A stretch of DNA of 64,000 nt, from contig NZ_CM003769.1 of the NCBI RefSeq assembly GCF_001547525.1, positions 868,001 to 932,000 on the forward strand. Reading direction: 5' to 3'. Each line of letters opens with the position of its first letter. Positions within the stretch are counted from its first letter, which is position 1. The DNA is from Burkholderia anthina. Lineage in GTDB: Bacteria > Pseudomonadota > Gammaproteobacteria > Burkholderiales > Burkholderiaceae. A program made the translations under genes and the position numbers. Shown here piece by piece: positions 44,646-57,353 of this stretch. The notes under the pieces were generated by a model. That model saw only the letters and a list, made by a program, of their open reading frames with translations. It was not told the DNA's origin and searched no databases.

Positions 44646-44649
<4 letters not shown>
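42439..44649 (-). CDS. glgB: 1,4-alpha-glucan branching enzyme
   Basis: A 736-residue GH13 branching enzyme. The N1 and N2 carbohydrate-binding regions (about 1-215) include DPFACLGPH and [18 protein letters not shown]. The barrel follows: [50 protein letters not shown] (nucleophile Asp), [11 protein letters not shown] (acid Glu) and [15 protein letters not shown]. It adds alpha-1,6 branches to the glucan made by GlgE. The ATG overlaps the treS stop (ATGA at 44646). Confidence 0.96.
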
Positions 44650-48055
<3,406 letters not shown>

Positions 48056-48059
<4 letters not shown>

Positions 48060-51000
48060 CCGTGGGCTCCCGAGGAAGGTCGGGCGTCGTCCGGCGCGGG
48101 CGTCGCCGCCCGCGCGGCGCCCGGAGGCGGCGTGAGCCGCCAGATGGCGTACGGCCGCACGTGCGGATCGAGCGACACGTACTGGCGCTGGCCGCGCCAG
48201 GTCTGCGCGTGCGCGGCGTCCTGTTCGAGCGCATCGAGCGGCTCGCCGTCGGCCAGCCCGAGGCCGCGCCACAGCGCCGCATCGAGCGTGAAGTTGGCAG
48301 CCTGCGGATGCCACGGGTCGAGGCTGATCGCGACGACCACCACGCTGTCGAACGCGGGCGTCGCCTTCATGAACACGAGCACCGAATCGTTGTCCGCGTC
48401 GACGAACGTGAGCCCGAGATGCGTCTGCAGCGCCGGGTGATCGCGCCGCGCGCGGTTCAGCCGCGCGATTTCCGCGCCGATGTGCGCGGCCTTGCTCCAG
48501 TCGCGCGCGCGCAGCTCGTATTTCTCCGCATCCGCGTATTCCTCGCTGTCCGGCAGCGGCGCCGATTCGCCGAGCTCGAAGCCCGAGTACAGGCCCCACG
48601 AGCCGGCCAGCGTCGCCGCGAGCGCCGCGCGGATCACGAACTGCGAGCGCGGCGCGTTCTGCAGGTGGCGCGGGTTGATGTCGGGCGTGTTGACGAAGAA
48701 GTTCGGCCGGAAGAATTCGCGGGCGGGGCCGGCCGTCAGCTCGGTCAGGTAATCGATGAAGTCGCGCTTCGACTCGCGCCACGTGAAATACGTATAGGAC
48801 TGCGAGAAACCGACTTTCGCGAGGCGATACATCATCCCCGGGCGCGTGAACGCCTCGGACAGGAACACGACGTCCGGATGCCGGCCGCGCACGTCGTCGA
48901 TCATCCACGCCCAGAACGGCAGCGGCTTCGTGTGCGGGTTGTCGACGCGGAAGATCCGCACGCCCGCGTCGACCCAGAACAGCACCGCGTCGCGCAGCGC
49001 GAGCCACAGGTCGGGCAGCGCATCCGGCGCGTAGAAATCGGGATTCACGATGTCCTGGTAGCGCTTCGGCGGGTTTTCGGCGAAGCGCAGCGAGCCGTCG
49101 GGCCGCCACGCGAACCAGCCCGGATGCGCGGCGAGCCACGGATGGTCGGGCGAGCACTGGATCGCGAAATCGAGCGCGATCTCGAGCCCGTGCCCGCGTG
49201 CGGCATCGACCAGCGCGCGGAACGAATCGAGCGTGCCGAGCTGCGGATGCACGGCCGTGTGCCCGCCGTCGGGCGAGCCGATCGCATACGGACTGCCGAC
49301 GTCGTCGGGGCCCGCGGTCAGGCTGTTGTTGCGGCCCTTGCGGGCCGACGTGCCGATCGGGTGGATCGGCGGGAAATACAGCACGTCGAAGCCCATGTCG
49401 CGGACGCGCGGCAAATGCGCGATCACGTCGTCGAACGTGCCGTGCCGGTGCGGATCGTCGCTCGCCGAGCGCGGAAACATCTCGTACCAGCTCGAGAAGC
49501 GCGCCTTGCGGCGTTCGACGTCGACGGGGTAGGTCGTCGCGTCGTGCGTGACGAACGGGCGGTAGCGCAGCGCCGCGTACGCATCGGCGAGTTCGGGCGC
49601 GCCGATCAGTGCGAGGCGGTCGTCGGGCGACGCGTCCTTGAGCCCGGCGGCGAGCCGTTCCATCTGCTTGCGCGCGCGCGGATCGACCGGCTCGGCGTGC
49701 TCCAGCGCGGTCGCGAGCAGCAGTTGCGCTTCGCGCACCTCCAGCGTGACGTCCTGGCCGGCCGCGCGCTTCTTGGCGATATCGGTGACGAGTGACGCCC
49801 AGTCGTCGCGCCACGCGACCACGCGGAATTCATGACGGCCGAGCCGGTCGAGCGTGACGCGCGCGTGCCAGCGGTCGTTCGGCTCGGCTTCGAACGGCAC
49901 TTCGCGCCAGGTATCGTCGTCGGCGGCGCGCCACTGAAGCACGGCCGCCAGATGCGCGTGGCCGTCGGTGAAGATCGACGCACCGACGACGAGCGGCTCG
50001 CCGATCACGCGCTTGATCGCGAAGCGGCCGCCGTCGACCGACGGCTCGACGCGCTCGATCGCGATCCGGTCGGCCGCGAGCGCCGCCGACAGCACGGTGC
50101 GCTCACGCGCGGCGTCCGGGCGTGTCGTGACGGGCGGCGCCCGCCACGCGTGCAGCAGCGCATACGCGCCTGGCGCGAGCGTGAACGGTTCGAGCGCGGC
50201 AGGCGGATGCGCGTGCGCGCCGGCCTGCGTGACGACGCGCGTGAAGCCGCCCGGCACGCCGGGCAGGATCGTCGCGGGGTCGAGCGTGGCGGGCGCGTCG
50301 AGATCGGGATTCAACGCGATCAGCAACGCCGCGTCGTCATGGTCGAGCGACGGGCCCGTACCGCGCAGCAGCGCGGTCGCGTGCGCAGCCGGCGCGCACA
50401 GTTGCACGATTTCGCCGCGCGTCGCCGCGACCGGGGTGGCGCGGCGCCACGCATTCGCATCGGCGAGCGCGCCCGACAGGTCGAAACGTGCGTGCTCGAA
50501 TGCGGCGCGGTAACGTTCGGCATCCGCGTCGCGCGCCATCAGCGGCACCGTCACGCCGCGCTCGAATCCCATCGGCACGAGCCAGCCGGTGCCGACGGCC
50601 GCGGCCGTCCACAGCGCGCGGCGATACGCGCGGGCGACGGTGTCGTCCGACGCGTCGGGCCAGTCGTCGGCGAGACGCGGGCCGTCCGGCGCATCGGGGA
50701 ACGCGATCGGCGCGCCGATCCGACGCAGCAGCCGGTGTTCGTCCGCGAACCACGGCGCGCGCAAGTCCCACCAGCGCACCGATGAAAACACCGCGTCGAA
50801 CCCGGCGCCTTCGAGCTGCGCGAGCGCGTCGCGCGCATGGCCGGGCACGCCGGCGAGCACCGCAACGTCCGGGCGTGCGCGGCGCAGCGCCGCGCGCCAC
50901 CCCGGCCACCAGTCGGCCGGCAGATGATGCGGTGCGTCGATCAGGAAGCCGGCCGCGCCCGCGTCGGCGAACGCCGCGAGATGCGCGCACCACCATGCCG

Positions 51001-51448
51001 ACAGCGCGTCGCGCACCGCTTCGTCGCCGGCGTTCGCATGCGCGATATCCAGCGCATGCGCGGTGCCGCGCGGATCGATCAGCGCGTCGTCGTGCGTGTG
51101 CTCGACGTACCAGTCCGGATGCTCGGCGCGCAGCGGGTTCTCGCGTGCGATGCGATCGGGCACGACCTCGAGCAGCAGGCGCAGCCCGTGGCCCTTCGCC
51201 AGTTGCGCGAGCCGCGAGAAGGTTTCGAGCGCGCTCGCGCGCGTCTCGAACGACCGGGCCGGCCGCCGGAAATCGGCCACGTGGCGCGGAAAGCCGGCGA
51301 CGCTCGCGGCCCAGAACGCGCCGACCAGCACGTGGTCGAAGCCCATTCCGGCGATATGCGCGAAGGTTTGCGGCCACGCGTCGAGCGGCCCGACGAGGCG
51401 GGCGTCGCAGAAGTAGAGGTGCGGAGCGAACGGCGGTGTGGAGTCCAT
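48056..51448 (-). CDS. glgE: GlgE maltosyltransferase with extra N-terminal GH13-like domain
   Basis: A 1,130-residue protein that extends alpha-1,4-glucan using maltose-1-phosphate. The last 670 residues are a full-length Glg[11 protein letters not shown]-like [37 protein letters not shown], the nucleophile Asp in [13 protein letters not shown], and the acid Glu in [11 protein letters not shown]. The first 430 residues are an extra alpha-amylase-like domain ([26 protein letters not shown]); it keeps an Asp but has Gly where the acid Glu is expected ([10 protein letters not shown]), so it is probably not catalytic. This is first in the operon, 46 nt after a sigma-54 element. Confidence 0.93.
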
Positions 51449-51493
51449 GGCGTGGCGCGGGCGGATGGCGGCGATCGGTAACGCAGCGGCATC

Positions 51494-51508
51494 GCAATCG
51501 GTGTGCCT
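51494..51508 (-). promoter_or_regulatory. Sigma-54 promoter of the glgE-treY operon
   Basis: On the minus strand AGGCACACCGATTGC has GGCACA, perfect TTGC and GG-N10-GC spacing. The expected start is about 51482, 34 nt before the glgE ATG at 51448. Confidence 0.72.
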
Positions 51509-51565
51509 GCCGCGCGATCACCGGCGGAACAGGGCGTGCACGGGAAGGCGGTTTGAAGGGGCCTG

Positions 51566-51580
51566 TCGTTTTTACATGAC
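51566..51580. promoter_or_regulatory. Candidate upstream activator site for glgE
   Basis: GTCGTTTTTACATG; its complement CATGTAAAAACGACAGG resembles CTTGTAAAAAAGCAGG near rpoN. It lies about 58-72 bp upstream of the -24 element on the glgE side. Confidence 0.35.
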
Positions 51581-51599
51581 CGCCGAGGCCGCACCTGTA

Positions 51600-52088
51600 T
51601 TACATGCGCGGGATGGACCGAATATCCGAGCTGTCGCCCGTCGCCGGATCATCGTCCGTATCCGGAATCGGCACACCGGGGTCATAGCGCACCACCTTGC
51701 CGTGTTCGATCCGGTGCGGGAACGACGGCGGCGCGTCCACTTCATCGCCGAAACGCGCACGCACGAACGCGCGCAGCAGCGCCACGCGCGCGTCGCGGCC
51801 GTGGGCGCCGCAGGTCGACGGGCCGTCGACGAAGGTGGCGTCGCATTCGACGTCGTCGCCGTGACGCGCGATCCGCAGGTCCTCCACGCGATCGAGCACC
51901 GCACCGGCGTCGGCCCACGACGCCGACGGCGCGAACGGCGCGTCGAGATGCCGGAATGCGTCGCAGGCGGCCGTTACGACGACGCTCGGCGCGACGGCCG
52001 TGAAACGCAGCGTGTCTTCATCGTCGGCGCACAACGCGCGTGCGCACCAGTAGTCGAGATCCTTTCCGTCGAGTGCGTCGGTTCGCAT
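51600..52088 (-). CDS. DUF2591-like protein
   Basis: A 162-residue protein with the N-terminal DGKDLDYWCARAL (about 7-19), FAPSASWADAGAVLDRVEDL (about 53-72) and a C-terminal acidic tail. This resembles DUF2591, best known from phage-borne proteins of unknown function. It lacks membrane or signal segments. It is the last gene of the mgtC operon, 29 nt after the endonuclease-like gene. The ATG at 52088 follows GGAGGC. The role is unclear. Confidence 0.6.
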   Translation of the reverse strand: MRTDALDGKDLDYWCARALCADDEDTLRFTAVAPSVVVTAACDAFRHLDAPFAPSASWADAGAVLDRVEDLRIARHGDDVECDATFVDGPSTCGAHGRDARVALLRAFVRARFGDEVDAPPSFPHRIEHGKVVRYDPGVPIPDTDDDPATGDSSDIRSIPRM

Positions 52089-52117
52089 GGGCTGCCTCCG
52101 TCGGAGCGAGAAAAGGC

Positions 52118-52909
52118 TCACCGCGCAAGCGCCGTGCCCGTCGCGGGCGTCGCGCGCATCCGCGCGACCAGCGGATAGTGATCCGATGCGTGCCGCGCCC
52201 GCGCGCTGCGATGCACGACCACGTCGACCAGCAGTTCGCCCGGATGAATCCAGATCCGGTCCAGCGAGAACACCGGGCACACGGTCGGGAACGTGCGCGG
52301 CGCCGGCGCCCGCCGGAACCGCGTGACCAGCGCTTGCAGCGCGCGACCGCGCACGAACCACTCGTTGATGTCGCCGAGCAGGATCACCGGCATCGCGCCC
52401 GTGTCGAACGCCGCGAGCAGCCGCTGCACCTGCGCGCTGCGTTCGCTCGCCGACAGGCCGAGATGGGTCGCCACCACGCGGATCGGGCCGGCGCCGCACT
52501 CGATGTCGGCGTCGAGCGCGCCGCGCGGCTCGCGCGGGTGGAACGACAGGTCGAGCGTGCGCGCCGCGCGGATCGGGCAGCGCGACAGCACCGCGTTGCC
52601 GTAGCGGCGCTCCGGCGTGTCGATCGTCGGGCCGGCCACCGCGTGCATGCCGGTCGCGTCGCGCAGATGCGCGAGCACGTCCGGCGCGCGCGTGCCGCCG
52701 AGCGGCACCTCCTGCAGCGCGATCACGTCCGCGTCGAGTTCGTCGATCACCGCCGCGATCCGGTCGGCCGCGCGCGCCGGCCACGCGCCGTAGCCGCCGC
52801 GGATGTTGTAGGTCGCGATCCGCAGGTCGCGCCCGCCCGGCGCGGCGGCAGGCGCCGCGTCGGCGGTGACGACGTGCGGCGGCGGGGCCGCGTGTTTGCT
52901 CAGCGCCAT
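52118..52909 (-). CDS. Endonuclease/exonuclease/phosphatase family hydrolase
   Basis: A 263-residue protein of the EEP fold. The motifs run in order: RIATYNIRGG (about 29-38), VIALQEVPLGG, VVATHLGLSASERSAQV, VILLGDINEWFV and the final RHASDHYPLVA with catalytic Asp-His. EEP enzymes cut nucleic acids or remove phosphate from lipids; with a phospholipase D neighbour, the lipid or head-group option is plausible (CpdA/YbhP-like, operon with cardiolipin synthase). The ATG at 52909 overlaps the end of the PLD gene. Confidence 0.88.
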   Translation of the reverse strand: MALSKHAAPPPHVVTADAAPAAAPGGRDLRIATYNIRGGYGAWPARAADRIAAVIDELDADVIALQEVPLGGTRAPDVLAHLRDATGMHAVAGPTIDTPERRYGNAVLSRCPIRAARTLDLSFHPREPRGALDADIECGAGPIRVVATHLGLSASERSAQVQRLLAAFDTGAMPVILLGDINEWFVRGRALQALVTRFRRAPAPRTFPTVCPVFSLDRIWIHPGELLVDVVVHRSARARHASDHYPLVARMRATPATGTALAR

Positions 52910-55098
52910 CGTCGCAATATCCTCACGAGCAGGATCGACACGCCGACCAGCGCGAGGCCGATCGCCGCGAGCCACGCGAACGCGCCAGGGCCGGGATGGC
53001 TGAGCGCCGCGGTCAACTGATGCGCGAACGTGACGGTCAGCACGATGCCGGGCAGCATCCCGAGCGCGGTGCCGATCAGGAAGTCGCGCAGCCCGATGTG
53101 CGACGCGCCGGCGACGAGGTTCACGACGGTAAACGGCGCGATCGGCAGCAGCCGCAGCACGGCCATCGCGACCACGCCGCGCCGGCCGATGTGCTCGCTC
53201 AGCCGGTTCGCGCGCGGGCCGGCGAGCCGGCGCACCGCGTCGCGCCCGAGCCAGCGGCCGAGCGCGTAGGTCGCGGCGGCCGCCGCCATCGAGCCGACGC
53301 CCGCATACGCGAAGCCTGGCCATGCGCCGAACACGAGCCCCGTCGCGGCGATCAGCAGCGTGATCGGCACCGCGAAGGTCGCCGCGACCACGTAGGCGGC
53401 GAGCAGCAGCGCCGGCGCGGCCGGCAGCCGGGCGATGGCGGCCACCGCATGCGACAGCGACGCGACGTTCAGGTGCGCGCCCAGCGGCGTGAAGCGCCAC
53501 GCGAGCGCGAGCGCGGCGATCGCGAGCACGATCGCTCCGAGCACGAAAAAACGCGCGGTGAGCGAGCGGTGCTGCTCGTGCGGCACGAATTCGCGCACGA
53601 ACCGGTCCGGCTCGATCGGCTGCTCGGGATCGAGCCGCGCGCTGACCGGCACGAGCGCCTCGAATTGCGGCGACACGGCCGGATCGAGCGTGCGCAGCGT
53701 GCGGCCGGGCTTCGCGCGCAGCCGGTCGAGCACGACGTTCGGCCGCTCCCCGCCCGCGAACGCGTCGGCCACCGCGGCGGGCGTCGTGCCGAGATGTTCG
53801 GCCAGCAGCCGCTCGCGCATGCCGGCGATCGCCGCGCGAATGCGTGGATCGCCTGCCGCGACGAGCGCGATGCAGCATTCGGTGTCGAGCAGCATCGAGC
53901 GGTTGTTCAGGTTCGCGCTGCCGATCACGATGCATTCGTCGTCGACGATCGCGACCTTGCTGTGCACGTTCACGCACGCGTCGCCGAGCCCGTCGACGTG
54001 CGGATACAGCAGCCGGTAGCGGTCGAAGCGGTCGGCCGACGCGAGCGTCGCGTGCAGCCGCGCGCGCAGCACGCCCATTGTCGCTTCCTGCAGCCAGCCG
54101 CTCTGCACCCGCGGCGCGACGACCGTCACGTCCGGCCCGTGCGCGTCGGCAAGGCGCGCGGACAACGCTTCGCGCACCACCGCCGCGGTGAAGTACTGGT
54201 TTTCGATATACAGGTGCCGGTGCGCGGCGCGGATCGTGTCCTCGACGAGCGCGCGCACCTGCAGCACCGGCTCGCGGCCGCCGTGGCGCGGCGCCGTATA
54301 CGCGATGCCGAGCCGCACGTCGCGCACGTCGACGCGCGCATCGGGCGGCCACGGATCGTCGTCGGCCGCCCGCTCGAGATGCCGCTGCGCGCGGATCGCG
54401 ATCGGGCGCCCGCAAGCCTGCAGCCAGCGCGAGCGCGCCTGTTCGCCGATCGCGGCGGCCGCGTCGCCGTCGAACATCGCGTGCACGTCGTGGAACGGCG
54501 CGTACGGCATGCCATGCTCGTCGCGGCGGCGCGGGTCGTCGGCCGCGTGGGCCGGCGTGTCCCAGCGGGCGCGCGTCAGGTCGAGGCCGCCGACGAACGC
54601 GAGCCGGTCGTCGATCACGACGAGCTTCTGGTGATGCGACGCGCCGCGCGGGTGTGCGTCGTCGAGCCGGAACCGGATGCCGCGATGCGCGCGCCAGCCG
54701 GCCCGATACACCGGCGGCCAGTCGCGCTCCAGGGCGTAGATCATCGCGAAGTCCCACGCGAGCACGTAGATGCGCAGGTTGTGGCGGGCGGACGCGAGCG
54801 CGTGCAGGAAGGCCGCGAGCGTGTCGGGCAGCGTGTCGCCGGCGCCCGCGGGCGCGAGCCGCATCCGGCTGTCCACGTCCCAGCCGACGATGAACACGGT
54901 ATGGCGCGCGCGCAGCAGCGCCGCGCGCAGCGTCGAGAAGTACGCGTCGCCGTCGACGAGCATCGCGAAGCGGTCCGCGCCGCGGATCGCGTCGCAGTTG
55001 CGCCCGCGCTCGAGCAGGCCGTGCCGCGGCGGGCCGTCCGCCGGCGCGGCGTCGATGCGCCGGTCCTCGGCGCGGGTCACGCGGTCCGGCACGATCAT
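52900..55098 (-). CDS. Phospholipase D/VTT (DedA-like) fusion protein
   Basis: A 732-residue protein in two parts. The N-terminal half (about 45-500) has two HKD motifs, HHQKLVVIDDRLAFVGG (156-171) and VHSKVAIVDDECIVIGSANL (379-398), so a phospholipase D/cardiolipin synthase-type active site is complete. The C-terminal part (about 510-732) has five to six membrane helices of the VTT (DedA/SNARE-associated) family, with a FAVPITLLIAATGLVFG segment. A two-part design suggests lipid transfer or cleavage at the membrane. The ATG at 55098 overlaps the preceding stop (ATGA). Confidence 0.9.
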   Translation of the reverse strand: MIVPDRVTRAEDRRIDAAPADGPPRHGLLERGRNCDAIRGADRFAMLVDGDAYFSTLRAALLRARHTVFIVGWDVDSRMRLAPAGAGDTLPDTLAAFLHALASARHNLRIYVLAWDFAMIYALERDWPPVYRAGWRAHRGIRFRLDDAHPRGASHHQKLVVIDDRLAFVGGLDLTRARWDTPAHAADDPRRRDEHGMPYAPFHDVHAMFDGDAAAAIGEQARSRWLQACGRPIAIRAQRHLERAADDDPWPPDARVDVRDVRLGIAYTAPRHGGREPVLQVRALVEDTIRAAHRHLYIENQYFTAAVVREALSARLADAHGPDVTVVAPRVQSGWLQEATMGVLRARLHATLASADRFDRYRLLYPHVDGLGDACVNVHSKVAIVDDECIVIGSANLNNRSMLLDTECCIALVAAGDPRIRAAIAGMRERLLAEHLGTTPAAVADAFAGGERPNVVLDRLRAKPGRTLRTLDPAVSPQFEALVPVSARLDPEQPIEPDRFVREFVPHEQHRSLTARFFVLGAIVLAIAALALAWRFTPLGAHLNVASLSHAVAAIARLPAAPALLLAAYVVAATFAVPITLLIAATGLVFGAWPGFAYAGVGSMAAAAATYALGRWLGRDAVRRLAGPRANRLSEHIGRRGVVAMAVLRLLPIAPFTVVNLVAGASHIGLRDFLIGTALGMLPGIVLTVTFAHQLTAALSHPGPGAFAWLAAIGLALVGVSILLVRILRRWR

Positions 55099-55418
55099 CG
55101 TGCGCCGACGTCCCGGTCGCCGTCGATCCGCTGCAACAGTGCGTCGCAGCGCGCACGCAGCGCCTGCAGTTCCGGCGAATGCGCGTCGAGCCGCACGCGT
55201 TCGCCGTGCACGACCGCGATGTCGTAGATCTCCTGCGCGATCGTCGCCGACGCGTATGCGATCCTGATCCGGTCGAGCCAGTCGCATTCGGCGCGCCGGC
55301 ACGCGAGCCACGCGCGCAACGCGCCGACCAGCTGGCTGGTCGTGAGCCAGGCGCCGGTGCGCATGCGCGCGGCGAGCTGGCTCGTCACGAGATAGGAGAG
55401 CAGGTCGGTCTGGGTCAC
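55095..55418 (-). CDS. Unidentified 107-residue helical protein
   Basis: A 107-residue soluble protein translated from a GTG at 55418 with AAGGAG 7-12 nt upstream. It reads TQTDLLSYLVTSQLAARMRT, then ALRAWLACRRAECDWLDRIR and a C-terminal helix (ELQALRARCDALLQRIDGD). It is all helical and has no named family. Its GTG overlaps the mgtC stop and its stop overlaps the PLD start, so it is co-translated with both. Confidence 0.65.
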   Translation of the reverse strand: MTQTDLLSYLVTSQLAARMRTGAWLTTSQLVGALRAWLACRRAECDWLDRIRIAYASATIAQEIYDIAVVHGERVRLDAHSPELQALRARCDALLQRIDGDRDVGAR

Positions 55419-56119
55419 ACGAAACTCCTTGACGAGGTGTCGGGTTGACAGGTCCGCACGCACGCGATGTTTTGCAGCGTCTCGCAGATCGCCGCGAATT
55501 CCGGCCCGCTCGTGCGCGAGAACGAGACGGAGATGTCGTCGGTGTCCGGATCGTCGTCCGACTGCTGGACGATGAATCGTTTCACGCGCACGCGGCCGGG
55601 GCCGAGCGCTTCGTGCAGCGTGTTGAGCGTCAGGCCGCCGCGCTCGGCCACCAGCAGCAGCGTGCGTTGCTGGCGCTGCGCGATGAAACGGCGCTCGAGC
55701 GGCTTCACGCCTGCGAGGATCGCGAGCACGATCGCCGTCGCGCCGACCGACGCAACGACCATGCCGCCGCCCGCGGCAAGCCCGACGCCGGCCACGGCCC
55801 ACAGGCTCGCGGCCGTCGTCAACCCGCGCACCACTTCGCCGCGCAGCAGGATCGAGCCCGCGCCGAGGAAGCCGATGCCGGACACGACCTGCGCGGCGAC
55901 CCGCGACGGATCGACCACGACGCCGTTCTGCCCGCGCACGTCCTCGAAGCCGAACGTCGACACCAGCATCACGAGCGCGGAGCCCACGCACACGAGCATG
56001 TGCGTGCGCAGCCCGGCGGCCCAGTTCAGGCGCTCGCGTTCGAGCCCGATCACGCTGCCGAGCAGCGCGGCCAGCAGCAGGCGTCCAAGCAATTCGAGGT
56101 GACCGATCATGATGTGCAT
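55415..56119 (-). CDS. mgtC: MgtC family membrane protein
   Basis: A 234-residue protein. Five hydrophobic segments lie in the first 150 residues: the MgtC start LGRLLLAALLGSVIGLERE, HMLVCVGSALVMLVSTF, VVSGIGFLGAGSILL, LWAVAGVGLAAGGG and the next helix. The C-terminal domain (about 155-234) resembles an ACT-type fold (TLNTLHEAL, VKRFIVQQSDDD). MgtC proteins affect F1Fo-ATPase, magnesium adaptation and virulence in other bacteria. The ATG at 56119 (alternative 56110) lies 44 nt after the sigma-54 element start site. Confidence 0.9.
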   Translation of the reverse strand: MHIMIGHLELLGRLLLAALLGSVIGLERERLNWAAGLRTHMLVCVGSALVMLVSTFGFEDVRGQNGVVVDPSRVAAQVVSGIGFLGAGSILLRGEVVRGLTTAASLWAVAGVGLAAGGGMVVASVGATAIVLAILAGVKPLERRFIAQRQQRTLLLVAERGGLTLNTLHEALGPGRVRVKRFIVQQSDDDPDTDDISVSFSRTSGPEFAAICETLQNIACVRTCQPDTSSRSFV

Positions 56120-56174
56120 CCGTTCGGGCCCTGCGCGAGGCGGGCCCGGTAGCGCTTCGATGCGGAAAAGGGAC

Positions 56175-56189
56175 GCAAGCAGCGTGCCG
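56175..56189 (-). promoter_or_regulatory. Sigma-54 promoter of the mgtC-PLD operon
   Basis: On the minus strand CGGCACGCTGCTTGC matches GGCACG-N4-TTGC with GG-N10-GC spacing. The expected start is about 56163. It lies 3 bp from the divergent element at 56193. Confidence 0.8.
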
Positions 56190-56192
56190 GCC

Positions 56193-56207
56193 GGGCACGG
56201 TCCGTGC
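56193..56207 (+). promoter_or_regulatory. Sigma-54-like promoter of the 56288 gene
   Basis: GGGCACGGTCCGTGC has GGCACG, GG-N10-GC spacing and GTGC for the -12 box. The expected start is about 56219, 69 nt before the TTG start. Confidence 0.55.
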
Positions 56208-56287
56208 GCGCAAGGTCCGGGGTGTGCGCGGCGTGCATGCGGCGCGCATTTTTTGCATCGCCATCGCAGATAAGACAGGAGGCCACC

Positions 56288-56530
56288 TTGGCACATCAAC
56301 AGGACGCACAGGTTCGGGACCCGTATCGCGGCCACGAGATTCTCGTGTGGGCGCGGCCCAACGAGCGCGGCGCATGGCGCGACGAGGTACAGGTATACGT
56401 CAACGGCGCGCGCATCGAGCTGGTGGTGCCGGAGGCAGCCGGCCCCGAATGGCTGACCGAGGTCGAGGCGCTGCGGGCAGGCGTCGAACGCGGCCGCTAT
56501 TTGATCGATAAGCGCGTCGACGACGACTGA
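56288..56530 (+). CDS. Unidentified 80-residue protein with TTG start
   Basis: A protein of 80 residues; its best start is TTG at 56288, preceded by ACAGGAGG at ideal spacing, giving MAHQQDAQVRDPYRGHEILV. It has an antiparallel beta pattern (EILVWARPNERGAW, EVQVYVNGARIELVV) and an acidic C-terminal helix ending in DKRVDDD. An upstream ATG at 56204 would overlap the promoter and lacks a binding site. No family is recognised. It sits between two sigma-54 elements. Confidence 0.65.
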   Translation: MAHQQDAQVRDPYRGHEILVWARPNERGAWRDEVQVYVNGARIELVVPEAAGPEWLTEVEALRAGVERGRYLIDKRVDDD

Positions 56531-56531
56531 T

Positions 56532-56546
56532 CGGCATGGCGCTTGC
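56532..56546 (+). promoter_or_regulatory. Sigma-54 promoter of orphan sdhB
   Basis: CGGCATGGCGCTTGC has GGCATG, perfect TTGC and GG-N10-GC spacing, 1 nt after the preceding gene stop. The expected start is about 56558. Confidence 0.72.
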
Positions 56547-56616
56547 GGCGCCGCGTGCCGCGACAGTATCCCGCACCACTCCGAGGACCCATGCCGGCTG
56601 GCGCCGGGAGGAAACG

Positions 56617-57324
56617 ATGAGCGATCCGCGCACCCTGCATATCTATCGTTACGACCCCGATCGGGACGCGCAGCCGTACCTGCAGCGCTACGAGATCGAC
56701 GTGGACCCGGCCGACCGCATGCTGCTCGACGTGCTCGGCCGCGTGAAGCGCGACGACGAGACGCTCGCGTATCGCCGCTCTTGCCGGGAAGGCATTTGCG
56801 GCTCGGACGCGATGAACATCAACGGCAAGAACGGTCTCGCGTGCCTGACCAACATGCAGACGCTGCCGCGCGAGATCGTGCTGCGGCCATTGCCGGGGCT
56901 GCCGGTGGTGCGCGACCTGATCGTCGACATGACGGATTTCTTCAATCAGTACCACTCGATCCGCCCCTACCTGATCAACGACACGACGCCGCCCGCGCGC
57001 GAGCGGCTGCAGTCGCCGGAAGAGCGCGACCAGCTCGACGGGCTGTATGAATGCATCCTGTGCGCGTGCTGTTCGACGTCGTGCCCGAGCTACTGGTGGA
57101 ACCCGGACAAGTTCGTCGGCCCGGCCGGGCTGCTGCAGGCGTACCGGTTCATCGCCGATTCGCGCGATCTCGCGACGGCCGAGCGGCTCGACGATCTGGA
57201 GGATCCGTACCGGCTGTTCCGCTGCCGGACGATCATGAATTGCACGGACGTGTGCCCGAAGGGGCTGAATCCGACCAAGGCGATTTCGGAGATCCGGACG
57301 ATGTTGGTCAGGCGGACGGTGTGA
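56617..57324 (+). CDS. sdhB: Succinate dehydrogenase iron-sulfur subunit, orphan copy
   Basis: A 235-residue SdhB. The [2Fe-2S] ligands are in RSCREGICGSDAMNINGKNG and the nearby LAC; the second domain has CILCACCSTSCPSYWW and CRTIMNCTDVCPKGLNP for the 4Fe-4S and 3Fe-4S clusters. All ligands are present, so the protein could be active. There are no sdhA, sdhC or sdhD genes beside it, so it is a stand-alone paralogue whose partner is elsewhere. The start at 56617 follows GGGAGGAAACG. Its 3' end is duplicated at 57838-57867. Confidence 0.93.
   Translation: MSDPRTLHIYRYDPDRDAQPYLQRYEIDVDPADRMLLDVLGRVKRDDETLAYRRSCREGICGSDAMNINGKNGLACLTNMQTLPREIVLRPLPGLPVVRDLIVDMTDFFNQYHSIRPYLINDTTPPARERLQSPEERDQLDGLYECILCACCSTSCPSYWWNPDKFVGPAGLLQAYRFIADSRDLATAERLDDLEDPYRLFRCRTIMNCTDVCPKGLNPTKAISEIRTMLVRRTV
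57294..57323 (+). repeat. Direct repeat, copy 1 (end of sdhB)
   Basis: CCGGACGATGTTGGTCAGGC followed by GGACGGTGTG, coding RTMLVRRTV at the end of sdhB. 27 of 30 bases match copy 2 at 57838-57867. Confidence 0.8.
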
Positions 57325-57353
57325 TATGCCACGTCTGAATGCTTGCTCCGGAC

